This document shows, one piece after another, positions 1 through 7,324 of a stretch of DNA of 61,144 nt; positions within the stretch are counted from its first letter, which is position 1; each line of letters begins with the position of its first letter. Made by a program: the position numbers and the translations under genes. The notes under the pieces are model-generated. The model made no database searches and had not been told where the DNA came from. It worked only from the letters and a program-made list of their open reading frames with translations. The DNA is from Bacteroidota bacterium (GTDB taxonomy: Bacteria; Bacteroidota; Bacteroidia; Bacteroidales; JAAAOM01): positions 1-61,144 of the forward strand of contig JAAAOM010000020.1 of the NCBI GenBank assembly GCA_009908855.1, read 5' to 3'.

Positions 1-1
1 T

Positions 2-55
2 CACCAGACTGGTTTTGGTGTTCATCTGTATGCAAACAAACAGGTAGCTTTGTAA
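2..55 (+). CDS. 3' tail of a truncated upstream gene (partial)
   Basis: One frame stays open from the window edge and reads HQTGFGVHLYANKQVAL before a TAA stop at 53-55. It is too short to assign a family. The alternative frames also stay open for a while, so this is only the most protein-like reading. The stop codon lies inside the first unit of a 21-bp tandem duplication. Confidence 0.35.
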   Translation, partial: HQTGFGVHLYANKQVAL

Positions 56-85
56 TTTAAGTATGTAGCTTTGTAATTTAAGTAT
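44..85. repeat. perfect 21-bp tandem duplication
   Basis: Two identical 21-bp units, 44-64 and 65-85, each begin GTAGCTTTGTAATTTAAGTA. The first unit covers the last codons and stop of the preceding reading frame, so the duplicate adds a second copy of that end within the leader of the next gene. Confidence 0.95.
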
Positions 86-116
86 TTTATTATATTTAAT
101 AAAAAAAACAATAACT

Positions 117-878
117 ATGAGGACTCTACCATTTATTATGTTGGCATGGCTATGCTTATCGGTGAACGGACAAGAACGTACAGAATTACCAGCCGAACAG
201 GAACGGGAAGAATTGATTTTGCGTGACCATTACGCATTTTCATACAGCGTGGTGTATGAATTAAGTTCATTTGTTGCCTATAACCTTACAAAGGAAGCTG
301 CCCTTAAAAGTGAAGAAGTTAAAGGGAAAAACGACGAAGATGAAGGTGTAAGCACGGGCACGGCTGATGATAAAGATTATAAAAAATCCGGATACGCTAT
401 GGGACAACTAATCCCGGCGGAAAACTTTGCCCATGAACCCGAAACGGCAGATAAATTGTTTTTAATGTCGAATATTGCTCCCATGAATCCAACCTTCTAT
501 ACAAAATCATGGAAAAATATTGAAAAGTTGTTTCGGGCATGGACTATCCAGGGAGAAATTGATTTATATATTGTTGCCGGACCAATTCTTGCTGATGCTC
601 CGTTCGGTACTTTTGGCGATAGCAAAGTAAGTATTCCGGAACGTTATTATAAAGCTGTTTTGGATTTGAAAAACGAACGTGCTGTAGGTTTTGTATTTAA
701 AAACAGCTATGCACAGAATATATTTTATAAATATGCCATGTCCATTGATGAGTTGGAAGAAATTACCGGTATTGACTTTTTTGTAAATCTGGAAGACACA
801 CAAGAAGGAAAAATTGAAAAACATTACGCCAAAGAGGATTGGGACTGGGAAGCAGCTATTAATGTTTATGGAGAATAA
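117..878 (+). CDS. secreted NUC-fold (DNA/RNA non-specific endonuclease-like) protein with degenerate active site
   Basis: The protein has 253 residues with an N-terminal signal peptide (about 1-19, ending in NG-QE). Residues about 90-140 resemble the NUC/endonuclease G core: SGYAMGQLIPAENF stands where the family has YDRGHLAPAADF, followed by MSNIAPMNPTFYTKSW and IE. The catalytic His of DRGH is Gln97 here, and the metal-binding Asn of the FN motif is Tyr. A low-complexity acidic insert (about 65-88) precedes the core. The fold assignment rests on the pattern around this motif. With both key residues replaced, nuclease activity is unlikely, so a binding or structural role is more probable. 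The next gene starts 8 bp downstream and may be cotranscribed. Confidence 0.6.
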   Translation: MRTLPFIMLAWLCLSVNGQERTELPAEQEREELILRDHYAFSYSVVYELSSFVAYNLTKEAALKSEEVKGKNDEDEGVSTGTADDKDYKKSGYAMGQLIPAENFAHEPETADKLFLMSNIAPMNPTFYTKSWKNIEKLFRAWTIQGEIDLYIVAGPILADAPFGTFGDSKVSIPERYYKAVLDLKNERAVGFVFKNSYAQNIFYKYAMSIDELEEITGIDFFVNLEDTQEGKIEKHYAKEDWDWEAAINVYGE

Positions 879-886
879 CGCATTTC

Positions 887-1459
887 ATGCATACAGGAAT
901 AGATTTTGGCGCACAGAAGGCAGGTACCACTGCAATTTGTTATAATTACAGGGGTAAATTGTATAGTAAACAATCGGTTAAGGGTTACAGCGCTGATGAT
1001 TTTATTGAAGATGTTATAAGCACTCACCAACCTTCTCATATATTTTTGGATGCACCATTATCCCTTCCTGGTGCCTATTATAATATGGGCGATAATTTCT
1101 TTTACCGACGGGCTGATATCGAATTGGAGGCCATGTCGCCCATGTTTTTGGGAGGGTTAACCGCGCGTGCAATGAAATTAAAGTCAATGGTTGAAAGACG
1201 CCAAATTCCATGTATTGAAGTTTACCCAAAAGCCATCGCCCAACGATTGTTAAGTGGTGTATATCATGAATATAAACCTAAAAAATCAATTACCAGTATT
1301 GAAAATGCCTTATCCAATATACTGCCTTTTCCTTTGAATTTTTCTTGCGATAACTGGCATCAGATTGATTCGGTGTTAGCCTGGCTGGCTGGCTATCGGT
1401 TTTTACACAGCAAACACATCACTTTTGGTAGTGAGCAGGAAGGATTGATAATTGTATAA
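887..1459 (+). CDS. DUF429-like predicted RNase H-fold protein
   Basis: A 190-residue cytoplasmic protein opening with GIDFGAQKAGTTAI, an RNase H/actin-like first strand in which Asp follows GI. Later come FLDAPLSLP (second acidic strand), a YRRAD segment, a conserved EVYPKA motif and a C-terminal HQIDSVLAWLAGY helix. This order (GxDxG, DAP, R-D, E-YP, D-xDA-A) matches DUF429 predicted nucleases. Its substrate is unknown. Whether it works with the preceding nuclease-fold protein is only suggested by the 8-bp gap. Confidence 0.6.
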   Translation: MHTGIDFGAQKAGTTAICYNYRGKLYSKQSVKGYSADDFIEDVISTHQPSHIFLDAPLSLPGAYYNMGDNFFYRRADIELEAMSPMFLGGLTARAMKLKSMVERRQIPCIEVYPKAIAQRLLSGVYHEYKPKKSITSIENALSNILPFPLNFSCDNWHQIDSVLAWLAGYRFLHSKHITFGSEQEGLIIV

Positions 1460-1469
1460 ACAGCTTTGA

Positions 1470-2447
1470 TCAGGAGAACTGAAAATTATGCTTTTCTTTT
1501 TGAACAGACTGTAATTCTTTGAACATTTTTTCCTCTTCCCGGCTTAAATCACGAGGTATTTCTACATGAAGCCGTACAATTAAATCGCCAAACATTTTGG
1601 GATTGTTATAATGAGGCATACCCTTGCCTTTTAGCCGCAATCGGGTTCCACTCTGTGTTCCTTTTTTAACCGGCATATTTACCTTGCCTGCCAACGTATC
1701 TATTTGCACTTTCCCTCCTAATACAGCCGTATAAAGATCTACCATAACATCTTTAACCAAATTATTACCTTCCAGGTTATATTGCGGATCGGGTAGCACA
1801 ATGATATTAACAAGAATATCACCATTTTGTCCGCCTGACACTCCTTTGTCACCTTTTCCCTTAATACGCAATTTTTGACCATTGTAAGCGCCGGGTTTGG
1901 TTTTAATGCGCAACTTTTCGCCATTTACATGAAGTAAGCGTGATGTACCATGATAAGCCTCATGCAAAGATATTTCCATATTGGTTTGTAAATCAAGACC
2001 TTTAAATCTGCCTGATTGGTTAAATCTCTGTGAACGGCTGTTGTTTCTTCCTCCGCTGCCCCCCATATTACCGAAGAATGCATTGAAAAAATCAGAAAAA
2101 TTACCACCCGTATCTCCAAAAATATCACCCAGGTCACCTTCAAAATGGCAGGACCGACCGCCGGAGCCTCCAAACTGCGACCAGTCGAAATTACCATTAA
2201 AACCAGCGCCTGCATTTTCATATTGCTGCCAGTTGGCGCCCAGATGGTCGTATTTCTTACGTTTCTCCGGATCAATCAGTACAGCGTATGCCTCTCCTAT
2301 TTCTTTAAACCGGTTCTCTGCATTTTTATCATTCGGATTTTTATCAGGATGATATTTCACCGCCAATTTACGATAGGCTTTTTTTATATCCTCCTTCGAA
2401 GAATTTTTGGATACACCTAATATATTATAATAATCTTTATAATGCAT
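1470..2447 (-). CDS. DnaJ-class co-chaperone, CbpA type (no zinc finger)
   Basis: Hsp40 co-chaperone that stimulates DnaK ATPase. The J domain occupies residues about 1-70, with HPD in [11 protein letters not shown] long Gly/Phe-rich linker follows (about 75-150, with many GG, FGG and GN runs), then the two beta-barrel substrate-binding domains (about 155-310). The CxxCxGxG zinc repeats of canonical DnaJ are absent, so this is class B/CbpA-like at 325 residues. The start has a recognisable GGAGG about 10 bases upstream on the minus strand. It is convergent with the DUF429-like gene, 10 bp apart. Confidence 0.92.
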   Translation of the reverse strand: MHYKDYYNILGVSKNSSKEDIKKAYRKLAVKYHPDKNPNDKNAENRFKEIGEAYAVLIDPEKRKKYDHLGANWQQYENAGAGFNGNFDWSQFGGSGGRSCHFEGDLGDIFGDTGGNFSDFFNAFFGNMGGSGGRNNSRSQRFNQSGRFKGLDLQTNMEISLHEAYHGTSRLLHVNGEKLRIKTKPGAYNGQKLRIKGKGDKGVSGGQNGDILVNIIVLPDPQYNLEGNNLVKDVMVDLYTAVLGGKVQIDTLAGKVNMPVKKGTQSGTRLRLKGKGMPHYNNPKMFGDLIVRLHVEIPRDLSREEEKMFKELQSVQKEKHNFQFS

Positions 2448-2813
2448 CTTTTATCCTCCGGTTTAATTTATACTTTTCGTTGTGATTGCCTGCCTGCCTG
2501 TTACCCATTAATATTACAAATGTCAGGCCAGTTTGTACATGGTTGTTTAAACAGTCATAATGACTTTTTGATACGGGTTTGTTACATTTATTAAATGTCA
2601 ATATGACATAATTACGACTAACACATAAAAGATATGCTTTTTGTGATTTTGAAAAAAAAATGTATGAACATGATATCGGTCAGAGAATCCTTAACGATCA
2701 GCAGTTTATTGACCGGCATATTGGTATTTATAGAAGGCAATAAACGTTATTATTACATACATCACAAAAACAATCGATTGGCCATTATTGAGGTATCAAT
2801 TATAATAAGGTTA
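2448..2813. other. intergenic region with no recognised gene
   Basis: AT-rich spacer between the divergent J-protein gene and the TPP-riboswitch promoter. It should contain the J-gene promoter, but I see no clear TAnnTTTG on the minus strand. A 76-codon open frame running into the riboswitch is rejected. Confidence 0.6.
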
Positions 2814-2843
2814 TTGCCATCAGCCGTAAAACTATTATCTTTG
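2814..2843 (+). promoter_or_regulatory. Bacteroidota-type sigma promoter of the TPP-riboswitch operon
   Basis: TTG at 2814-2816, 19-nt spacer, TATCTTTG at 2836-2843. This matches the TTG-N17-19-TAnnTTTG pattern of Bacteroidota housekeeping promoters. Transcription would start around 2849, exactly at the 5' edge of the riboswitch. Confidence 0.7.
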
Positions 2844-2848
2844 TATAA

Positions 2849-2935
2849 GAAATGGGGTGCTTAATGTAGAGATTAGGCTGAGAATACACCCACGAACCTG
2901 ATCTGGATAATGCCAGCGTAGGGATAACCATTCGT
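2849..2935 (+). ncRNA. TPP riboswitch (THI element)
   Basis: The conserved TPP-aptamer blocks appear in order: GGGGTGC (2854-2860), GGCTGAGA (2877-2884), ACCC then GAACCTGATCTGGATAATGC (2894-2913), and CAGCGTAGGGA. The flanks GAAATGG and CCATTC can close the P1 stem. The first gene begins about 60 nt downstream. I cannot tell from sequence whether control is transcriptional or translational; no classic terminator with a T-run lies between aptamer and start. This places the four downstream genes under thiamine pyrophosphate control. Confidence 0.95.
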
Positions 2936-2994
2936 GTTTCGATACTCCGGTTTATTACTCATCACTTCATTTCACCGAAATATAATTTGCAGTG

Positions 2995-3723
2995 ATGATG
3001 AATATTGAAAAACGAAAATTTGGTGAATTAGCCGAAAGCAAACGGAACTGGAAAGGCAGAAAAGAATGGTTCTTCAACCGCGACAGCACCGATAAATATG
3101 AAGCCTATTATGAAGGCCCATATAAACGTGCCGAAAAATGGCAGAAGAAAGTACTGGAGCAATTAGTATCAAAAGACGGGCGTGTAAAAAACCTGCTGGA
3201 ATTTGGATGCGGCACAACCCGATTTACCCGATGGTGGAAAGATATTGGTATAGAGGCCACCGGCGGTGATATTTCGCCATTTATGCTGGGTCAGGCTGTT
3301 CACCTTTTCGATGGTGATTTGGTAATGGCTGATTCCCACTACATGCCATTTAAAGATCACACTTTTGATGCCCTGGCCTTTATTGCCACATTTGAGTACT
3401 ATAAAGATCCCGTAAAAGTAATTCATGAAGCGGCCCGGGTTGGAAAATACGGAATTGTGATGGGCATGATGAACAGAAACACGCAAAAATTCATTCGTCG
3501 GCGTGTGCAACAAGTATTTGGCCGCAATCCATACTACGAAACAGCTACTTTCTACACACCAAAAAAATTGATAGCTGTAATACAGAAAGCCCTGAAAGGA
3601 AGAGAATACTCGATTGAATGGACCTGTACCGGTCTGCCTAAGTGGTCGCCAGTGCAGCAATGGGGACTTCCGTATGGTGATTTTTTCGGTTTATACATTA
3701 AGTTTTTAGATGTAGAAGAATAA
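2995..3723 (+). CDS. class I SAM-dependent methyltransferase, first gene of the TPP-riboswitch operon
   Basis: A 242-residue cytoplasmic protein. Motif I is LLEFGCGTTRFTRWW (about 64-78), the acidic end of strand 2 is GGDISPFML, and FDALAFIATFEYYKDP is the motif IV/post region, together giving the class I Rossmann methyltransferase fold. Tandem start codons GTG (2992), ATG (2995) and ATG (2998) precede NIEKRKFGEL; I chose the first ATG. It lies about 60 nt behind the TPP aptamer and 3 bp before the next gene. The substrate cannot be read from sequence. Because the operon also encodes a Trm112-like protein, a Trm112-activated methyltransferase acting on a thiamine-related molecule is a reasonable hypothesis. 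Confidence 0.85.
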   Translation: MMNIEKRKFGELAESKRNWKGRKEWFFNRDSTDKYEAYYEGPYKRAEKWQKKVLEQLVSKDGRVKNLLEFGCGTTRFTRWWKDIGIEATGGDISPFMLGQAVHLFDGDLVMADSHYMPFKDHTFDALAFIATFEYYKDPVKVIHEAARVGKYGIVMGMMNRNTQKFIRRRVQQVFGRNPYYETATFYTPKKLIAVIQKALKGREYSIEWTCTGLPKWSPVQQWGLPYGDFFGLYIKFLDVEE

Positions 3724-3726
3724 AAA

Positions 3727-4779
3727 ATGGAAAATACAGGTAAAATACATAGAAGCGAATTCGTTGACATCATACAACCAATGAGGGGCTTCGCAAGGGG
3801 TGAAGTAACCACCGGTGCCGAATTTGGTGTTGATACGGCCATTATTGATTTGCAAAACGGAAACGTCTTAGCTGTTACAAGCGATCCGTTATCGCTTATA
3901 CCTACATTGGGATTACAGGAATCAGCCTGGCTTTCCGTTCATCTGATGGCAAACGATATGGCAACAACAGGATTTGCACCGCAATATGCTCAAATGGTAC
4001 TTAACCTCCCTCCCACACTGTCGAAGGCCGATTTTAAGCAATACTGGAGCTATATTCATCGATACTGTTCGGAAATGGGCGTTGCCATAACAGGTGGACA
4101 TACAGGAAGTATAGAAGGTCAGGAATCAACCATAGCTGGTGGTGGCACCATGATGACCATCGCCCCAAAATCGGATATATTGGTTTCCGGTCAGGCTAAA
4201 TCCGGTGATGTAATCCTGGTTACCAAGGCATGCGCCCTTTCAACCGTTGCCATTTTAGGGATGAGTTTTCCGGAAACCATAAAGCAAAAACTCGGTAAAT
4301 CAGAAAGCGAAGAGGCTGCTTCATTATTCTATAACACCTCTTCGCTAAAAGAGGGTATTACCATTACCGCACTTGGATTCAATAATTCATATATTTCGGC
4401 CATGCACGACGTTACTGAAGGTGGTGTATTAGGTGCAGTTTATGAAATGGCCATTGCATCCGGCAATGGGGTGCTTATTGATGACCTTAAATTACCCATC
4501 GGCCAGATACAACAGGATGTATGCGCCCTTTTTGATCTTGATCCGCGTTATTGTATAGGTGCCGGATCTATGATCATTTCAGTGGATCGTGAACATGCGC
4601 CCTCAGTGATCGGTGCCCTGGCACGGGAAGATATTCCCTGTACCGAAATCGGTACATTCAAAAATGCCAATTATGGCATGAAGATATTTACCGGTCAGAA
4701 TGAAGAACCGTTGCCATATTATGAAAACGATCCGTATTGGGCAGCCTTTTCCGGCGCATTAAAGAAAGGATGGAAATGA
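3727..4779 (+). CDS. PurM/HypE-superfamily (AIR synthase-related) protein
   Basis: A 350-residue protein with the two-domain PurM fold. The N-terminal part has GVDTAII, SDPLS, the ANDMATTGFAPQY helix and ITGGHT. The C-terminal domain (from about 150) contains HDVTEGGVLGAVYEMA, the counterpart of the HypE/SelD/ThiL glycine-rich ATP-binding segment. The family includes ThiL (thiamine-phosphate kinase), PurM and HypE; the wording of the motifs is nearest to HypE/COG1973-type proteins rather than to typical ThiL. In a TPP-regulated operon next to a ThiE-like gene, an ATP-dependent step in thiamine metabolism is the natural guess. No hydrogenase genes are present to support a HypE role. Confidence 0.75.
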   Translation: MENTGKIHRSEFVDIIQPMRGFARGEVTTGAEFGVDTAIIDLQNGNVLAVTSDPLSLIPTLGLQESAWLSVHLMANDMATTGFAPQYAQMVLNLPPTLSKADFKQYWSYIHRYCSEMGVAITGGHTGSIEGQESTIAGGGTMMTIAPKSDILVSGQAKSGDVILVTKACALSTVAILGMSFPETIKQKLGKSESEEAASLFYNTSSLKEGITITALGFNNSYISAMHDVTEGGVLGAVYEMAIASGNGVLIDDLKLPIGQIQQDVCALFDLDPRYCIGAGSMIISVDREHAPSVIGALAREDIPCTEIGTFKNANYGMKIFTGQNEEPLPYYENDPYWAAFSGALKKGWK

Positions 4780-5423
4780 GTATAAAAGATAAAATATCAG
4801 GCGGCTTATATTTGGTGGTTGATCCTTCTATGGAACAATCGCTTTTATTGGACAAACTCAAACAAGCACTGAAAGGAGGTGCACAAATAGTTCAGGTCTT
4901 TGATAATTGGCATCAGGAAATCAATAAAAAACATACCCTGGATGCCATCACAGCAATTTGTCAGCCCTTTCATGTACCGGTTATTATCAACAACCATACG
5001 GAATTATTGAAAGAAACAGCTGTTAATGGTATTCATTTCGATACCATCCCACCCGAAAAAGAATCCGTTGCAGAATTTTTAAGTAAAGAAGACTATATAG
5101 TGGGAATCACCTGCGGGAATGATCTTGAAATTGTGAAATGGGCACATGCCAATCAACTGGATTACATTTCGTTTTGTTCGATGTTTCCTTCCTCCTCGGT
5201 CGATACCTGCGAGATTGTTTCATTTGAAACAGTTGAAAAAGCCAGAGAAATTACCGATATACCAATCTTTCTTTCAGGAGGCATAAACATGCAAAACATC
5301 AATTCGCTGGATACATTGAGTTTTAATGGCATAGCCGTAATTTCAGGAATTATGAAAGCACAAGATGTCGAAAACAGCACAAAAGAATACATGAAATCAT
5401 TACAAAATACAGGCAATAAATGA
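4776..5423 (+). CDS. ThiE/TenI-like TIM-barrel protein, divergent thiamine-phosphate synthase homologue
   Basis: The protein has 215 residues from the ATG that overlaps the previous stop by 4 bp (ATGA), a translational-coupling arrangement. A TIM-barrel pattern of the ThiE family is visible: YLVVDPSM, GGAQIVQVFDNW, VPVIINNHTELL, VNGIHFD, IVGITCG, LDYISFCSMFPSSS, IPIFLSGGIN. Several signature positions are changed. ThiE normally has LR-K after the GA-xVQ strand, INDR, HLGQ-D and PTxTK; here these read VFDNW, INNH, HFDTI and SSSVD. It therefore probably does not use the standard thiazole-P plus HMP-PP chemistry, or uses altered substrates. TenI-like isomerase or a novel activity remain possible. 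Confidence 0.75.
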   Translation: MSIKDKISGGLYLVVDPSMEQSLLLDKLKQALKGGAQIVQVFDNWHQEINKKHTLDAITAICQPFHVPVIINNHTELLKETAVNGIHFDTIPPEKESVAEFLSKEDYIVGITCGNDLEIVKWAHANQLDYISFCSMFPSSSVDTCEIVSFETVEKAREITDIPIFLSGGINMQNINSLDTLSFNGIAVISGIMKAQDVENSTKEYMKSLQNTGNK

Positions 5424-5692
5424 GAATAGAAACTGTAGATATATTATGTTGTCCCTTTGATAAAAAAGAATTAACCCTTGATATCATCAAAAAGGATGAA
5501 AATGAAGATGTGTTAAGCGGTTTATTGTCTTGCCACAGCTGTCGGCGGGTTTTTCCCATAGTGTATGGTATTCCCATACTTGCACCGGACGAATACCGCG
5601 ATTTTAAGCTGGAAAAACCCTTGATGGACCAGTTCAAGAAGCAATTGGATAGCAAAACCAAGCAAAGACTTAATCTTGAAAGTGGACAATAA
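5420..5692 (+). CDS. Trm112-like zinc-binding protein (UPF0434 family)
   Basis: A 90-residue protein with a CCPFDK knuckle near the N-terminus (residues about 10-15) and CHSCRRVFPI followed by VYGIPIL, the C-CP...CxxC-YPI pattern of Trm112/UPF0434. In eukaryotes and archaea Trm112 binds and activates class I methyltransferases. It overlaps the ThiE-like gene by 4 bp (ATGA), so it is the last member of the same operon, whose first gene is a class I methyltransferase. Partnership of the two is inferred from this arrangement. Confidence 0.85.
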   Translation: MRIETVDILCCPFDKKELTLDIIKKDENEDVLSGLLSCHSCRRVFPIVYGIPILAPDEYRDFKLEKPLMDQFKKQLDSKTKQRLNLESGQ

Positions 5693-5750
5693 GAACCATT
5701 TACTGACCACCATTCAAAAAAATTACTCAAATATCAGTAGTTAAATCATG

Positions 5751-6500
5751 CTATTTCTTTATGGGTTCAATGATCATCGATGCCTTATAGAAAATCGCCG
5801 CTGCAATGGTCATAAAACAATGACTGATATCGTAATGATTAAACCATTTGCTAATCCCCCACTCATTCATATACACCAGGGCTGCCATGGCTGCGAATCC
5901 AACGGCAATGAGCATGAATTTACTGGGTCGGTTTTTGGTTTTTACATACACAAATAAATTTAAGCTGGTAACAACCAGTAATAAACCATAAGCGCTGTGT
6001 ACTTCCACAAAGAAAAAATTGAGTGTGCTGAATGTGATAATTATAAAAATGACTAACTCAGTAATATTGATCCAGGGTAATGTTTTAGCTACATTTGGTT
6101 TAATTAATGGTTTGGCATATTCAATGGCAGCTCTCTCAATAAGGGCAATAGAAAACATACTTACTAACCAACCCGGTAATTTCCATGGGTTGGCGGCAAC
6201 ATTTACCATGTCCGGGCCAACTATATTAGTAACCACACTTACAAATCCGGAGGCCAGTTCCCATTTGGCATCGAATACATACAAAAAACCATGGCCTATT
6301 AAACCACCAATGGTGGTTGCCATGCCCATACTTAAAAAATAAAACCTTAAATAATTACGCAACTTATCCTTGGGGCGATGCTTTGTAAGCATATAAAAAG
6401 CATAGAAACATACAGCAGAAATAAATAAGTCTGTAATGGTTGTTACAGGTTCCTGAAACCGCAATGATCCCAGGTAAATATCGGGTTGTGCGTAGGCCAT
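5751..6500 (-). CDS. seven-helix membrane protein of unknown function
   Basis: A 249-residue protein with about seven hydrophobic segments (near residues 21-38, 50-74, 110-125, 143-163, 168-186, 195-212 and 226-243) and no signal peptide. I do not recognise a named family with certainty. Polar residues sit inside helices: a His in GGLIGHGF (second helix), a Glu/His pair in VEVHSAYG, and HYDISHCF at the start of the last helix. Multiple buried His and Asp residues in seven helices recall CREST-type membrane hydrolases (alkaline ceramidase/PAQR), but this is only a resemblance. It stands alone, convergent with the TPP operon. Confidence 0.6.
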   Translation of the reverse strand: MAYAQPDIYLGSLRFQEPVTTITDLFISAVCFYAFYMLTKHRPKDKLRNYLRFYFLSMGMATTIGGLIGHGFLYVFDAKWELASGFVSVVTNIVGPDMVNVAANPWKLPGWLVSMFSIALIERAAIEYAKPLIKPNVAKTLPWINITELVIFIIITFSTLNFFFVEVHSAYGLLLVVTSLNLFVYVKTKNRPSKFMLIAVGFAAMAALVYMNEWGISKWFNHYDISHCFMTIAAAIFYKASMIIEPIKK

Positions 6501-6689
6501 ATTATTTTAATTTAGTGTTTATTAATCTTAAGTATGAAAAATTTATATATTTTAAGTGATAAAATTATGGTTAGTTTAATTATTTACAAACCAAAGAAAA
6601 TAAAATTTCGTATCAAACCCATATTATAGTATAAATTATCGTAACCTGGAAACAGGTAAAATAAAGAATTACACTTAAGCAGTATTATC

Positions 6690-7241
6690 ATGATGAAACA
6701 AATTGTTTTTTTATTTACCGTAATGTTGCTTGCAGCATCCTGTGAAAGGTCTGATACAGCGCCTGATTTTTTGCGTATTGGCGATAAAAAAGCGAATCTG
6801 TATGATGCATTTTTCTTTGATGATGGTACCAATGAAAATGACATCACCTACCGCAGAATCGCTGTTCAATTGGTTGATAATGACTTTGACCCCTCCTATT
6901 TCATTCAGTTTCTTATTTGTTCGCATAGCACACGTGAACTTGTTGAAGGAAGTTACACGTACGGTTTTAACGAGCAACGTGGAGTTTTTACCTACCTTAA
7001 AGCAGGTGCTGCCCTGCGCCGCGACTATGATGGATATTATATTTCAGGAGAGGTGTATGATGACGACGATGGTGTAGAAGTACTGGATGGTTATTTGGAT
7101 GTGTCGAAAGACAAAAGCAGACATGTATTTGAGTTTTTCATAACCGTAGTAAAAAATACCGATACTATAGACATCGAAGGATATTATAATGGCTACATGA
7201 AAGAACAGGTGTTTGATATTTACGAACAAGATGAGTTTTAA
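6690..7241 (+). CDS. lipoprotein of unknown function
   Basis: A 183-residue protein with an SPII signal: KQIVFLFTVMLLAASC, giving a lipidated Cys near residue 19. The mature part is rich in Asp, Tyr and beta-strand-like stretches (GSYTYGF, DGYYISGEVYDDDDGVEVLDG) and probably forms a small beta-sandwich at the cell envelope. I do not recognise its family. It has no close operon partners. Confidence 0.65.
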   Translation: MMKQIVFLFTVMLLAASCERSDTAPDFLRIGDKKANLYDAFFFDDGTNENDITYRRIAVQLVDNDFDPSYFIQFLICSHSTRELVEGSYTYGFNEQRGVFTYLKAGAALRRDYDGYYISGEVYDDDDGVEVLDGYLDVSKDKSRHVFEFFITVVKNTDTIDIEGYYNGYMKEQVFDIYEQDEF

Positions 7242-7275
7242 AATCTCATCATCATGCATCTGCCAATAATACTTT

Positions 7276-7302
7276 TTGATTCATTGAAAATCGCTATTTT
7301 TG
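7276..7302 (+). promoter_or_regulatory. putative proA promoter
   Basis: TTG at 7276-7278 and TATTTTTG at 7295-7302 (TAnnTTTG), 16 nt apart, one shorter than usual. The -7 element lies 22 nt before the proA start codon. Confidence 0.5.
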
Positions 7303-7324
7303 TACACGAATAACGGGAGAAACT

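Noticed and set aside
2634-2864. A 76-codon open frame upstream of the methyltransferase
   Set aside because: It runs through the inferred promoter and into the TPP riboswitch, has low-complexity content and no family resemblance.
3727-4779. Assignment of the PurM-like gene as hydrogenase maturation factor HypE
   Set aside because: No hydrogenase or other hyp gene is present, and the operon is under thiamine control. The C-terminal cysteine end typical of HypE is absent.
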